Of a DNA stretch of 64,000 nucleotides, positions 1-8,608 are shown piece after piece. Both the position numbers and the translations under genes were made by a program. Below the pieces are notes generated by a model that was not told where the DNA came from, did no database searches, and saw only the letters and a program-made list of their open reading frames with translations. Numbering within the stretch: the stretch's first letter is position 1; every line of letters begins with the position of its first letter. This stretch comes from Burkholderia sp. Ac-20365 (lineage in GTDB: Bacteria; Pseudomonadota; Gammaproteobacteria; Burkholderiales; Burkholderiaceae): contig NZ_JAAGPI010000014.1 in the NCBI RefSeq assembly GCF_017104715.1, forward strand, positions 1-64,000, read 5' to 3'.

Positions 1-226
1 CCTTCAGGCCGAAGCGGCTGCCCGCCCACACGCCCGTGACCATCTTGAAGGCCGAGTGGCCGCCTGTAGTCGAACCCAGCGACGTCGAACTCGACTGATA
101 GCCGATGCCGTTATCGATAATGCCGTATAGCGTCACGCTGCTCTGTGCGAATGCGGGCGCCGCGGTCGCCAGCGTCGCGCCGATTGCCAGCACCGCCTTG
201 ACGCCTGTGTAGTACTTCTTCTCCAT
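1..226 (-). CDS. Gram-negative porin, N-terminal part (truncated by window edge)
   Basis: The first 75 codons of an outer-membrane porin of the Burkholderia OmpC-like (Porin_4) type, read leftwards off the window edge. The start MEKKYYTGVKAVLAIG leads into a signal peptide that should be cut after APAFA, and the mature protein begins QSSVTLYGIIDNGI, the hallmark first beta-strand of this family (family knowledge). An AGGAGGGG ribosome-binding site sits about 8 bases before the ATG. It would act as a trimeric general diffusion channel. Substrate and regulation cannot be judged from the fragment. Confidence 0.9.
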   Translation of the reverse strand, partial: MEKKYYTGVKAVLAIGATLATAAPAFAQSSVTLYGIIDNGIGYQSSSTSLGSTTGGHSAFKMVTGVWAGSRFGLK

Positions 227-321
227 CTGTATCCCCTCCTGGGCGTGGTTATTGATGTTGATGCGTGGTGGCTTCGCGTCGCGCTCCGATGGCAGCGCGG
301 CGTATTCGTTCATTCAATCGA

Positions 322-1260
322 TCACGCGTTCACCGTGGCCGCGAACTCGCGCTCGAACACGAGCAGTTCGCGCGCTGCCGCCGCGACGGCAGCGTGATGC
401 TCGACCGGCGTCGCGCTAAGCAGCGGCAGCATCGAACCCATGTCGGCAATGCCCGTGAACGTGACGGCATCGTGCAACACGCGGATCAGCGAGATGTTGT
501 CGCGCAGCGTTTCGAGCGGCATGAATGCGTCGTAGAGACGTTGTGCATCGGCGGCACGGCCTTCTTTCGCGGCGGCAAGCAGACCCATTACGGCATGCGA
601 AGCGATACACCCGCTGCCGGTTGTCCACGCAGCAAGGCCGAAGTCGCGCACATGCGTAAGCGCGGGACGCTCGCCCATGCCGGAGATCACGCGCGACGGG
701 CTCACGCTTTCGAGCAGTCGGCGCAGATAAGGATCGTTCGACGGGTTCTCGCGCACGATTGCGTACTTGACGGCGATCAGCGTGCCGCGATCGACGAGTC
801 GCGCCAGTGTGTCGACGTCCACGTAGTCTTCGCTCTTGATATAGAGCGTGAGCGGGATGCCCGCTGTGTCGGCGATACGCGTGAGACCCGCTTCGACGCC
901 CGCCGGCGTCGTGAAGCCCGACAAGGGCAACACCATCGCCGTGCGGTACGACGTTTGCGCGAGGATGCGCGCCTCGTCGAGCATCTTGCCGTAGTCGGGG
1001 CCGATAGCAGGAATCACGCGCGTGCCGGGCGCGGCGCTCGCGGCGAGCATGTCGAGCAGTTCGCGGTACTCGCTGACAGCCACGTGATAGAAGTTCGCGT
1101 TCCCGCCGTACAGCAGCGTGCGCACGCCACCCGCTTCGATATGGCGGATCAGCGTCTGGTTGGCTTCGACATCGAGCGACAGGTCGGCGCGGCGCGCGAG
1201 CGGCGGGACTGCCATCACGGTCGACGCGAACTCGCGCTCGACGATCTGCGACTCGTTCAT
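322..1260 (-). CDS. DapA-family (dihydrodipicolinate synthase/N-acetylneuraminate lyase-like) protein
   Basis: A 312-residue class I aldolase-fold protein of the DHDPS/NAL superfamily. Visible family features are the Schiff-base lysine in LIAVKY (about K165), a tyrosine about 25 residues before it (LTLYIKS, Y140), and YGGNAN where classical enzymes have the GTTGE loop. The altered loop argues against true DapA and for a keto-acid lyase or dehydratase of unknown substrate. The frame stays open to 1332, but the ATG at 1260 (MNESQIVERE) gives the normal family length. It stands alone between the porin and a forward-strand monooxygenase, so context adds no pathway. Confidence 0.8.
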   Translation of the reverse strand: MNESQIVEREFASTVMAVPPLARRADLSLDVEANQTLIRHIEAGGVRTLLYGGNANFYHVAVSEYRELLDMLAASAAPGTRVIPAIGPDYGKMLDEARILAQTSYRTAMVLPLSGFTTPAGVEAGLTRIADTAGIPLTLYIKSEDYVDVDTLARLVDRGTLIAVKYAIVRENPSNDPYLRRLLESVSPSRVISGMGERPALTHVRDFGLAAWTTGSGCIASHAVMGLLAAAKEGRAADAQRLYDAFMPLETLRDNISLIRVLHDAVTFTGIADMGSMLPLLSATPVEHHAAVAAAARELLVFEREFAATVNA

Positions 1261-1464
1261 AAGATCTCGTGGGTCGGATGGGTGGCTGACAAGCCAGAAA
1301 GCTAGCACCCGCGTCGCGATGTTGTCAAACAACCTTTTGACGACTTAGTGTTTTCCATGAAATCGTTTGACAACAGTTCGGGCATACCCCGACTTGCATC
1401 GCCACCAAAGGTCACATCCGGGTAAATTGGAAGACCGGCAGCAAGCCGCATCGAAAGGAGACAG

Positions 1465-1773
1465 ATGATGATCAAGTACGCACTGTTCGCGCGATTCGAA
1501 GCGAAGCCCGGCAAGGAAGCCGACGTCGAAGCCTTCCTGCAGAAGGGACTGGAACTGGCGAACCAGGAAACCACCACGCCGATCTGGTTCGCGTTGAAGA
1601 TTGCCGAGCGCACCTACGGCGTGTTCGACGCGTTCCCCGACGAGGCCGGCCGCCAGGCGCATCTGGACGGACCGATCGCGACGGCGCTGATGGGCGTTGC
1701 AAACGACCTGTTCACGGGTCCGCCGCAGATTGGCCGCATCGACGTGCTCGGCATGAAGAACACCCTCGGCTGA
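1465..1773 (+). CDS. Antibiotic biosynthesis monooxygenase (ABM/quinol monooxygenase) family protein
   Basis: A 102-residue single-domain dimeric alpha+beta barrel protein. The opening IKYALFARFEAKPGKEADVEAFL and the later TYGVFDAFPDE..R..HLDGPIA are typical of ABM-family quinol monooxygenases or stress proteins. A GAAAGGAGAC ribosome-binding site precedes tandem ATGs (1465 and 1468), and either could be used. The DUF488 gene follows after 30 bases with its own Shine-Dalgarno, so the two are probably co-transcribed. Substrate unknown. Confidence 0.82.
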   Translation: MMIKYALFARFEAKPGKEADVEAFLQKGLELANQETTTPIWFALKIAERTYGVFDAFPDEAGRQAHLDGPIATALMGVANDLFTGPPQIGRIDVLGMKNTLG

Positions 1774-1803
1774 CCATCAACACAAATAAAAGGAGACCAA
1801 CCG

Positions 1804-2190
1804 ATGGCCATACGCATCGTTCTACTCGGATCGGAACGCGCGCCAGATGAAGGCGTGCGCATCGGCACCGTGCGGCGTCCGCCGCGCGGCGTGCCGAAAG
1901 CCGAATTCGGCAGCCGCAATTACTACGACGTCTGGCTGCCGACGCTATCGCCCACGCCGGAGCTCGTCAGCGAAGCGCTATCCGCTCAAACCGATGCCGA
2001 GTGGAAAGCGTTCGTGCGCAAATTTCGCGCGGAGATGAATCACGGCGACGCGCCGAAAGTGCTCGACACGCTCGCCGCGTTGTCCGCCACCGCGAACTTC
2101 TCGGTGGGCTGCTATTGCGAGCATGAGAACCGCTGCCATCGCAGCGTATTGCGCGAACTGCTCGCCGAGCGCGGCGCGACGATCACATAA
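1804..2190 (+). CDS. DUF488 family protein
   Basis: A 128-residue member of DUF488. The C-terminal signature CYCEHENRCHRSVLRELLAE holds the cysteines and histidines that define the family. The N-terminal half (RRPPRGVPK, YYDVWLPTLSPTPELV) matches the short, stand-alone DUF488 form. An AAAGGAG element lies 8 bases before the ATG. Function is not known for the family. It follows the ABM monooxygenase in the same direction. Confidence 0.85.
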   Translation: MAIRIVLLGSERAPDEGVRIGTVRRPPRGVPKAEFGSRNYYDVWLPTLSPTPELVSEALSAQTDAEWKAFVRKFRAEMNHGDAPKVLDTLAALSATANFSVGCYCEHENRCHRSVLRELLAERGATIT

Positions 2191-2213
2191 CGCGTGATCG
2201 TTGAGAAAGGCGC

Positions 2214-2927
2214 TCAGGCAATCGCCCCGCCGCCGTCGACCAGCACCGTCGAGCCCGTCGCATAAGGCGTCGTCGCCAGATAGACGATCGCGTTCGCGAC
2301 GTCTTCGGGCTGGCCGACGCGCCGTGCGGGCAAGCGGTTGGCGGCGCCTTCGAACATGCTGTCGCGCGCTTCGTCGGAGAGCTTCGACCAGAGCGGCGTT
2401 GCGATCAGTCCCGGCGACACCGTGTTCACGCGCACGGGCGACAGTTCCAGTGCAAGACCGCGTGCCAGCGCTTCGAGCGCGGCGTTGATCGCGCCTTGCA
2501 GCACGGACGTCTTGCTTGGCCGCACGGAGAGGAAGCCCGAGACGAAAGTCAGCGAGCCGCCATCGGCGATCTTCGCGGCGCGCGCCACGCGGTATGCGCC
2601 CCAGAACTTGCTGTCCATCGCCTTCTGCGCGTCTTCGAGCGGCAACTGGCGCACCGGGCCCGACGGCGTCTGCGCAGCCGAAATCACCACGTGATCGAAC
2701 GCCTGCTGCGCGGCGAAGAATGCGTCGACGGCTGCGGCATCCGTCGTGTCGAGTTCAGCCGTCAACACGCCGTGACCGATTTCCTGCGCCGCCGCCGACA
2801 GCTTCTGCGCATTGCGCGACGCAATCGTCACCTGCGCGCCGAGCGCGGCGAACGCCTGCGCCGCCGCGGCGCCAATACCCGAACTGCCGCCGACGATCAG
2901 CACGCGTTTCGATTGAAGCGAATTCAT
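2214..2927 (-). CDS. SDR-family NAD(P)-dependent oxidoreductase
   Basis: A 237-residue short-chain dehydrogenase with the Rossmann motif GGSSGIGAA and the C-terminal substrate-loop/tetramer region VNTVSPGLIATPL and GSTVLVDGGG. The usual catalytic YxxxK is not obvious: the region after the FVSGFLSVRP strand has no clear tyrosine four residues before lysine, so this is a divergent SDR. AAGGAG sits 6 bases before the ATG at 2927, which I prefer over the in-frame ATG at 2933 that touches it. It lies 40 bases downstream of the ester cyclase on the same strand, likely one operon facing away from the LysR gene. Confidence 0.85.
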   Translation of the reverse strand: MNSLQSKRVLIVGGSSGIGAAAAQAFAALGAQVTIASRNAQKLSAAAQEIGHGVLTAELDTTDAAAVDAFFAAQQAFDHVVISAAQTPSGPVRQLPLEDAQKAMDSKFWGAYRVARAAKIADGGSLTFVSGFLSVRPSKTSVLQGAINAALEALARGLALELSPVRVNTVSPGLIATPLWSKLSDEARDSMFEGAANRLPARRVGQPEDVANAIVYLATTPYATGSTVLVDGGGAIA

Positions 2928-2967
2928 GTCCATCTCCTTGCCAGAAGTGAGTGAAGAGACTGCGCCG

Positions 2968-3531
2968 TTACTTCGCAACGACGCCAAGTTGCTGCAGGAA
3001 CGTCAGGTTGTCTTCGAGGTGCCAGTTATCGGCAATCCGGCCGTTTGCGACGCGGTAGATATCCGTCGCGATGAAATCGACCGTCTGGCCTTGCCCCTGC
3101 ACGCCCTTGAACTGGCCCGTGAAGTGGCCGTGAAAGCGCAGATGCACGACAACGCGATCGCCCGCCACCACCATCTGCTCGATGTCCGCCTGCAGGTCGG
3201 GCACGGCGCCGCGCACGAACTTCGACGCGGCAAGCGGCCCTTCGATGCCCTGCGCGCGGCCCGGCGGCAGCGTGCGGTCAGTGAAGTCCGGCGCGAGCGC
3301 GGCGCGGGCCAGCGCTTCGTCGCCCGTGCTCCAGAACGTGTCGTAACGGCGCGCCGCGAGAATCTGCGCGTCGCGCTGCTGCTTCGGCAGGCCCGGATCG
3401 ACGGTGATGTGCTGCGGCTGGACGAGCGAACCGGCTGTCGCGGCAGCAAAGACCGGCGTGGCCGCAATCGACACGACAGCCAGCGCGGCGGACAGCGCAC
3501 GGCGCAACAGGGAAGCGAGACGAAACGACAT
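2968..3531 (-). CDS. Secreted SnoaL-like ester cyclase / NTF2-fold protein
   Basis: A 187-residue protein with an N-terminal signal peptide (MSFRLASLLRRALSAALAVV, cut near PVFAAA) followed by a SnoaL-like NTF2 fold: RYDTFWSTGDEALARAAL, DFTDRTLPPGR, GPLAASKFVRGAVPDLQADIEQMV, VVVHLRFHGHFTGQF and the terminal DNWHLEDN. Predicted periplasmic. A GGAG lies 7 bases before the ATG. Together with the SDR downstream it forms a two-gene unit divergent from the LysR regulator at 3641, which is probably its controller (inference from layout). Substrate unknown. Confidence 0.82.
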   Translation of the reverse strand: MSFRLASLLRRALSAALAVVSIAATPVFAAATAGSLVQPQHITVDPGLPKQQRDAQILAARRYDTFWSTGDEALARAALAPDFTDRTLPPGRAQGIEGPLAASKFVRGAVPDLQADIEQMVVAGDRVVVHLRFHGHFTGQFKGVQGQGQTVDFIATDIYRVANGRIADNWHLEDNLTFLQQLGVVAK

Positions 3532-3640
3532 GATGGGCTCCTTGAAGAAAAACAAAGCATTGATTGATGTGTATGCTAGTCTTCGCGCTACGGAAGAAAT
3601 ACCGCTTCCAGACTGATGAATCCTTTCCTTTTTGAGAAGA

Positions 3641-4555
3641 ATGAGCGACACCCGGATCGACAACCTGCCCGCGCTGATTGCGTTCTCCCGCGTGGTATCG
3701 GCGGGCAGTCTGTCGGCGGCTGCGCGAGAAATGGACCTGCCGCTGTCCGTGATCAGCAAGCGGCTCGCGCATCTGGAGAAAAGCGTCGGCGTGCGGCTGA
3801 TCCAGCGCACCACGCGCCGCCAGACGCTGACGGAAGAAGGCGCGCTGTTTCATGCGCGCGTCGTGCGGATACTCGATGAGATCGAACAGGCGGAATCGCT
3901 GCTGTCGCAACGCCGCCAGGAAGTGAGCGGCCTGTTGCGCGTGACGGCGCCCGGCCAGCTCGGGCGCCAGAAAATCGCGCCGCTGATCGCCGGTTTCCAG
4001 CGGCTGCATCCGCAACTCACCGTGCAACTGGAACTGACGGACGCCGTTGTCGATCTGGTCGAAAGCGGCTTCGATCTCGCGATCCGCTTCGGCAGTCTCG
4101 CGGATTCCTCGCTGATTGCCCGCTCGCTCGCGCCGAACTTTCGCGTGCTGTGCGCGTCGCCCGCGTATCTGAAAGCGCATGGCACACCAAAGCATCCGAA
4201 CGATCTGACCGCGCACCGCTGCATCCTGATCGGCGACCAGCGGCGCGCCGAATGGCGTTTCGAAGGCGATGAAAGCATCGCCGTGCGCGTCGATGCCGCG
4301 ATCGTCACGAACGACGGCGAAGCCGCGCATCAGTTCGCGCTGGCCGACGCGGGCATCGCCGTGAAATCTATCTGGGACGTTGGCGACGACATCCTCGCCG
4401 GCAGACTGCGCCGCGTGCTGCCACAGCATTCGATGTCGGCCGCGCCGCTGCATGCGATCTATCCGCATAGCCAGCATCTCGCGCCGCGCGTGCGCGCGTT
4501 CGTCGACTATCTGCGCGAGCGGCTTGTACAGGCGTGGCGGTGGGAGGCGCTGTAG
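3641..4555 (+). CDS. LysR-family transcriptional regulator
   Basis: A 304-residue LysR protein. The N-terminal winged helix-turn-helix is at about residues 5-63 (LIAFSRVVSAGSLSAAAREM, LSVISKRLAHLEKSVGVRL), followed by a periplasmic-binding-like effector domain (LLRVTAPGQLGRQKIAPLI, GFDLAIRFG, AGIAVKSIWDV). It belongs to the CrgA/DsdC-like branch common beside SDR genes. The frame opens at a TTG at 3632, but the ATG at 3641 gives the standard N-terminus. It is divergent from the ester cyclase-SDR pair with 109 bases between the starts, the usual layout of a LysR protein and its target. Confidence 0.92.
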   Translation: MSDTRIDNLPALIAFSRVVSAGSLSAAAREMDLPLSVISKRLAHLEKSVGVRLIQRTTRRQTLTEEGALFHARVVRILDEIEQAESLLSQRRQEVSGLLRVTAPGQLGRQKIAPLIAGFQRLHPQLTVQLELTDAVVDLVESGFDLAIRFGSLADSSLIARSLAPNFRVLCASPAYLKAHGTPKHPNDLTAHRCILIGDQRRAEWRFEGDESIAVRVDAAIVTNDGEAAHQFALADAGIAVKSIWDVGDDILAGRLRRVLPQHSMSAAPLHAIYPHSQHLAPRVRAFVDYLRERLVQAWRWEAL

Positions 4556-4761
4556 GCCGCGCAGGTCGACGCCACACAGCGCCGCTGCTTGATGATTTCT
4601 TCATGATCCGTCGATAGCGCGAACCTCGTGCGGCTCGCACCATGTCAGCAGCGAATCCCGCCACGCACCGCCGCCAGGCTCAGAGCGATGCGCCGCCTCC
4701 GGCTTCGCCTTCCGGCCAGTCACCGCTGACCGTCCCCGCACCGTTTCGAAGGAGTCAGATC

Positions 4762-5022
4762 ATGAAGACGCTTCGCATCGCGGCGACCTGCGCGGTCGCT
4801 CTGTCAGTGGGATACGTTGGACACGCGTGGGCTCAGGATCAGCCCGCGACCGCGCCGGGCGCGCAAACGACGCAGGATGTCGGCGGCATGCCCGATGCGT
4901 CGGTAAGCCAGTCCGGGCGCGCGATGGGCGAGACTCGCGCCGACGTGTATCAGGATCTGCAGCGGTTCAGGCAGTCGGGCGACCAGCAGCGCCTGAACAG
5001 CAGCCTCTATCACGGGAAGTAA
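4762..5022 (+). CDS. Small secreted protein of unknown function
   Basis: An 86-residue protein with a clear signal peptide (MKTLRIAATCAVALSVGYVG, cut after HAWA) and a short, polar mature part with a Pro/Ala/Gln-rich start and the ending TRADVYQDLQRFRQSGD. The end resembles the start of small DUF4148-like envelope proteins of Burkholderiaceae, but I cannot assign it firmly. AAGGAG lies 7-8 bases before this ATG, which decides against an in-frame upstream start at 4642. It converges with the regulator at 5063. Confidence 0.75.
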   Translation: MKTLRIAATCAVALSVGYVGHAWAQDQPATAPGAQTTQDVGGMPDASVSQSGRAMGETRADVYQDLQRFRQSGDQQRLNSSLYHGK

Positions 5023-5062
5023 GCGTTGCGTACGGCGCGCCGCAACTGAAACGCGGCGCGCT

Positions 5063-6823
5063 TCAATAGCCGATCCGCTTCTCGACACTCCTGAATTTTC
5101 CCAGCGACCGATAGCGGCTGAACCACGGATTCGTACGCAGCTCGCACATGCGCGGCGAGCGCTCGGCCAGCGACACCTCGAGCCAGCGGAACATTTCGTC
5201 GGCCTGTCCCAGCCTTGCGTAAAGCTCCGCGAACAGCAGCGGCGACGTATAACGCGTCTGGCGCCGCGCCTGCAGATCCTGCAGATACCATTGCAACACC
5301 TTGTCGTAACCACCCTCGTCCCAGGCCGCGCGCACGCTTTGCGCACGCGTGAATTCGTTGCAGCGCGTGAGGGCGTCGACGGTGGCCTCGATGGCGCGCG
5401 GATAATCGCCGCGCACCTCGAACGCAATGGCGAGCAACTGATACACGAGCGGCGAACGGTTGCCATGCCCCGCGCTCAGATAATCCCGCGTGACTTCGTC
5501 GTAACGTCCCGACTGCACCAGACCAAAAATGCGCGAGCCTTCGAAACCGAGCGGATCGGCCCGTTCCGCGCGTTCGAACTGCGCGCGCCCTTCGGCTTCA
5601 CGACCAAGCACGAGCAGCAGCCGCGCATACAGGCGACTCGTTTCCGCATGCTCGGGGTTCAGACGCAGCGCTTCCAGAAACTCTTCCTCCGCGCGCCGCC
5701 AGTCCCAGTCGTAGAAGTAATGCACGCCGGCCAGCGCCTGATGCGCTTCAGGCAGGCTGCTGTCGAGTTCGAGCGCGCGCAGCGCCGTTTCACGCGCGCG
5801 CGGATAGCCTTGCGACGAAGCATAGAACCCATGTGCAGCCGTGCCGCCGAACACGTTCGACAGCCCGACATAGCCGAGCGCATAACCCGGATCGTGCTCG
5901 ACCGCCTCTTCGAAGTAGCCGCGCGCGCGAATGAAATCCTCGTCGCTCAGCGCGTGATGCGCGGCGAAGCCCGCGTCGAAATGCACGCGGCGCGTCCAGA
6001 AATAGCGGCCACGCAGATACGCATCGTGCGCACGCGGATCGATGGGCAGACGGCGCGCAAGCTTCAGTTGCAACTGCTCGCCCAGTGCCGGCGACACTTC
6101 GCGTGCAAGCGCCGCGCCTACTTCCATTTGAATATCGAGCGCACCCTTCGCGACAGGCTCATATGCGTGCCGCCACACCTGCACCTGATCGAAACAGCGG
6201 ATCAGTTGCACGAGAATGCGCAGGCGCCCGCCATCGCGCGTGAGCGAGCCTTCCAGCACGTAATCGACCGAAAGCTCGAAAGCGATCTCCGCAATGCTCT
6301 TCTTCGCGCTCCGGTAGTGCGCCGCCGTCGTGCGCGCCACGACGAGGACACGATTCGCGCCGTGCGTGCCGATGTTGGCCGAGGTCTCGTCGGCGAGTGC
6401 ATCGCAGAAGCCGTCGAGCGCGGGGTCGCCCGTCTGGTTGCCGAATGGCAGCACCAGCAGCCGGGCCGCCACGGACGGTTCGGGCGATGCCTCCACCGCC
6501 GCCGTCCGGATGCCTTCCAGCCGGTAGCCCTTGCCTTTGACGGTCAGCAGATAGCGCGGTTCGTCCGGGTTCTCGCCCAGCGCGATGCGGATCTTGCGAA
6601 TCGCCGTGTTGATGCTGTTGTCGGTCTGCCGGTACGCGTTGCCGCCCCACAGCGCGCGCACGATATCGGCGCGCGTCACCAGTTGGCCCTTGCGCGACAC
6701 CATCAGGATCAGCAGTTCCATCGGCAGGCGTTCGAGACGGATCGGCTCGCCGCCGCGGCGCAACGCATAGCGCCCGATGTCGAGTTCGACGTCCGCGATC
6801 CATACGGAATCTGAGGGTTCCAT
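5063..6823 (-). CDS. Winged-helix (OmpR/CadC-type) transcriptional regulator with TPR domain
   Basis: A 586-residue one-component regulator. Residues about 8-105 form a Trans_reg_C winged helix (IGRYALRRGGEPIRL, LLILMVSRKGQLVTRADIV, TAIRKIRIALGENPDEPRYL, VKGKGYRLEG). The middle is an adenylate-cyclase-associated-like segment (LLVLPFGNQTGDPALDGFCD, VDYVLEGSLTRDGGRLRI). The C-terminal half is tetratricopeptide repeats (YALGYVGLSNVFGG, SSLPEAHQALAGVHYFYD, LRLNPEHAETSRLYARLLLV). No transmembrane helix is obvious, unlike CadC. AGGAG 5 bases before the ATG at 6823 supports this start over a GTG at 6841. It lies 42 bases behind the MFS gene on the same strand and may regulate it. Confidence 0.88.
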   Translation of the reverse strand: MEPSDSVWIADVELDIGRYALRRGGEPIRLERLPMELLILMVSRKGQLVTRADIVRALWGGNAYRQTDNSINTAIRKIRIALGENPDEPRYLLTVKGKGYRLEGIRTAAVEASPEPSVAARLLVLPFGNQTGDPALDGFCDALADETSANIGTHGANRVLVVARTTAAHYRSAKKSIAEIAFELSVDYVLEGSLTRDGGRLRILVQLIRCFDQVQVWRHAYEPVAKGALDIQMEVGAALAREVSPALGEQLQLKLARRLPIDPRAHDAYLRGRYFWTRRVHFDAGFAAHHALSDEDFIRARGYFEEAVEHDPGYALGYVGLSNVFGGTAAHGFYASSQGYPRARETALRALELDSSLPEAHQALAGVHYFYDWDWRRAEEEFLEALRLNPEHAETSRLYARLLLVLGREAEGRAQFERAERADPLGFEGSRIFGLVQSGRYDEVTRDYLSAGHGNRSPLVYQLLAIAFEVRGDYPRAIEATVDALTRCNEFTRAQSVRAAWDEGGYDKVLQWYLQDLQARRQTRYTSPLLFAELYARLGQADEMFRWLEVSLAERSPRMCELRTNPWFSRYRSLGKFRSVEKRIGY

Positions 6824-6865
6824 GTCCGCTCCTGCCACCACATGCCGGGATCCCTGCCTGCCGCG

Positions 6866-8137
6866 CTACCGCACGCGCTTCATGCCGAAGGTCGATGCCA
6901 ATGCGATCAGTGCGCCCGCCAGCATCGCAAGCGCGGGCGCGAGCGTCCAGTGCAGGTCGGCGACGAGAAAGCTCACGGTGAGCGGCGTCAGGCCCATCGT
7001 CACGGCGAGGCCGACGTTCATCGCGGCCGCGACGCCGCTAAAGCGCACATCGACAGGAAACAGTTCGGCGATCGCGCAACCAAACGTCCCGTTGATCAAC
7101 GAGGCAATCGCCCCCGCGATGAAGAACAGCAACACGAGATTGGCGTGCGCGTGCGCAATGGCGATGAAAAACACCGGCGCAAACAGGGCTGTCAGCACAG
7201 CACCCGCACGGAACACACGGCGGCGGGAGAAGCGGTCGCCCGCTGCCGCCGTCAACGGAATACAGGCGGCGATCGCGACCACATAGAGCGTCTGCGCCCA
7301 TGCCACATCGCTGGCACTGCGGCCGAGCGCCTGCAGCCAGCTCGGCATGTACGCGATGAACAGTCCGCCCGTGACGCCTGTCATCACGCCCGCGCCGGTA
7401 CCCGTGACGACGGCCGCAAGGTGATGACGGAACAGCACGGCAAGCGGCTCGCGGTGCCGCCGCGCGATCGCACGCGCGTATTCCGCCGATTCGTCGAGCC
7501 TGCGGCGCAGCGCGAAGATGCCCAGACCGCAGATTCCGCCCAGCAAAAACGCGATCCGCCATCCGAACGCATCGATCTGCGTCATATCGAGCAGCAGATG
7601 CACTGCGAGATTCACGCCCGACGCGAGCAACAGCGACAGGTTGACAGCCACGAACACGAAGCCGCACATCAGCCCCGGATGCGCGGCTCCCGTCTCAATC
7701 GCATAGACGAGCGCGCCCGGCAACTCGCCGCCGAGGCACAGGCCCTGCACAAGACGCAATGCAAGCAGCGCGACGGGCGCGGCAACGCCAAGCGCGGCAT
7801 ATGAAGGAAGCATTCCAATGGCGAGCGTCGCGAGCGCGGCAACGAGCGCGGACGACATGAAGACAACGCGCCGGCCGTACTTGTCGCCGAGCCGGCCGAG
7901 AAACAGGCCGCCCAGCGGACGCGACAGATGACCGATGGCGAGCACGGCAAACGACAGCGTGGCCGGCGCGAGCCCGATGCCGGGCGGAAAGAACGCACGC
8001 CCGATGTGCTGCGCAAAGAAACCGTAGATGACGAAATCGAACACTTCGAGCGCGCCGCCCGTGCTGGCGACGAAGATCGTCCAGCGTTGGCGTGCGCCCA
8101 ATGACGCCGACGGCAGCGAAAGCGTATCGTCGAGCAT
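6866..8137 (-). CDS. MFS transporter, metabolite:H+ symporter (MHS) family
   Basis: A 423-residue inner-membrane porter with about 12 hydrophobic segments. The MHS/ProP-type signatures are visible: FDFVIYGFFAQHIGRAFFP in helix 1, RPLGGLFLGRLGDKYGRR in loop 2-3, LRLVQGLCLGGELPGA in helix 4 and a central DESAEYARA loop. Such proteins import small metabolites such as carboxylates or betaines with protons; the substrate here is unknown. CTGGAG precedes the ATG at 8137, preferred over an upstream in-frame start at 8164. Likely co-transcribed with the TPR regulator. Confidence 0.88.
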   Translation of the reverse strand: MLDDTLSLPSASLGARQRWTIFVASTGGALEVFDFVIYGFFAQHIGRAFFPPGIGLAPATLSFAVLAIGHLSRPLGGLFLGRLGDKYGRRVVFMSSALVAALATLAIGMLPSYAALGVAAPVALLALRLVQGLCLGGELPGALVYAIETGAAHPGLMCGFVFVAVNLSLLLASGVNLAVHLLLDMTQIDAFGWRIAFLLGGICGLGIFALRRRLDESAEYARAIARRHREPLAVLFRHHLAAVVTGTGAGVMTGVTGGLFIAYMPSWLQALGRSASDVAWAQTLYVVAIAACIPLTAAAGDRFSRRRVFRAGAVLTALFAPVFFIAIAHAHANLVLLFFIAGAIASLINGTFGCAIAELFPVDVRFSGVAAAMNVGLAVTMGLTPLTVSFLVADLHWTLAPALAMLAGALIALASTFGMKRVR

Positions 8138-8608
8138 GACAACTCCAGATATCGCCGTGCACATCGGCTACGCCCGTTCCGCGCAGATCGACGGGGCGGC
8201 ATTTCGCGGTCGACACCCGGCCAGAGTGTGTTTCCGACGGCGCATGCAGTGTTACGAAACATTCTGGGCGACAAAACCGCCCGCGCATAGCCTTCTTATG
8301 CAATTTGCAACAGCGCTGCGGCGGCCTGGGCATTTTCCCGCAGATCACGCGCAAAGCTCGCGAGCCCGCGTCGGCCATAGCCTGACAAGCTGCAGCGTGT
8401 CCAGTCCGTCGAAACCCTGATCGCCCTTTACTGGTAACCACCTGGCCTCGCTTTCAAAACGACGATCTGGCACAGGTTTCGCAAGCTTTTTGGGATAATG
8501 CAACGCCCGGGAATCAATTAAATTCCAGCTAGTGTCGGCGCAGACCGTCCGGATGCTCGTCATCCGCTGCGCCGCCTCACACCATCCACACCGGAAGAGT
8601 CATCGACA
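8138..8608. other. Intergenic region between MFS gene and wsp operon (no gene seen)
   Basis: A 471-base divergent intergenic region. I see no credible coding frame with a ribosome-binding site. It should hold the leftward MFS promoter and the rightward wsp promoter. The only strong-looking signal is a sigma-54-like element at 8467-8483, listed separately. Confidence 0.7.
8467..8483 (+). promoter_or_regulatory. Candidate sigma-54 (RpoN) -24/-12 promoter for the wsp operon
   Basis: Reads CTGGCACAGGTTTCGCA. Against the known consensus YTGGCACG-N4-TTGCW it keeps TGGCAC in the -24 element and GC in the -12 element with the required 10 bases between GG and GC. There are two departures (A for G after TGGCAC, C for the second T of TTGC). 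It lies about 125 bases before wspA. No enhancer-binding protein gene is nearby, so this is a candidate only. Confidence 0.35.
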
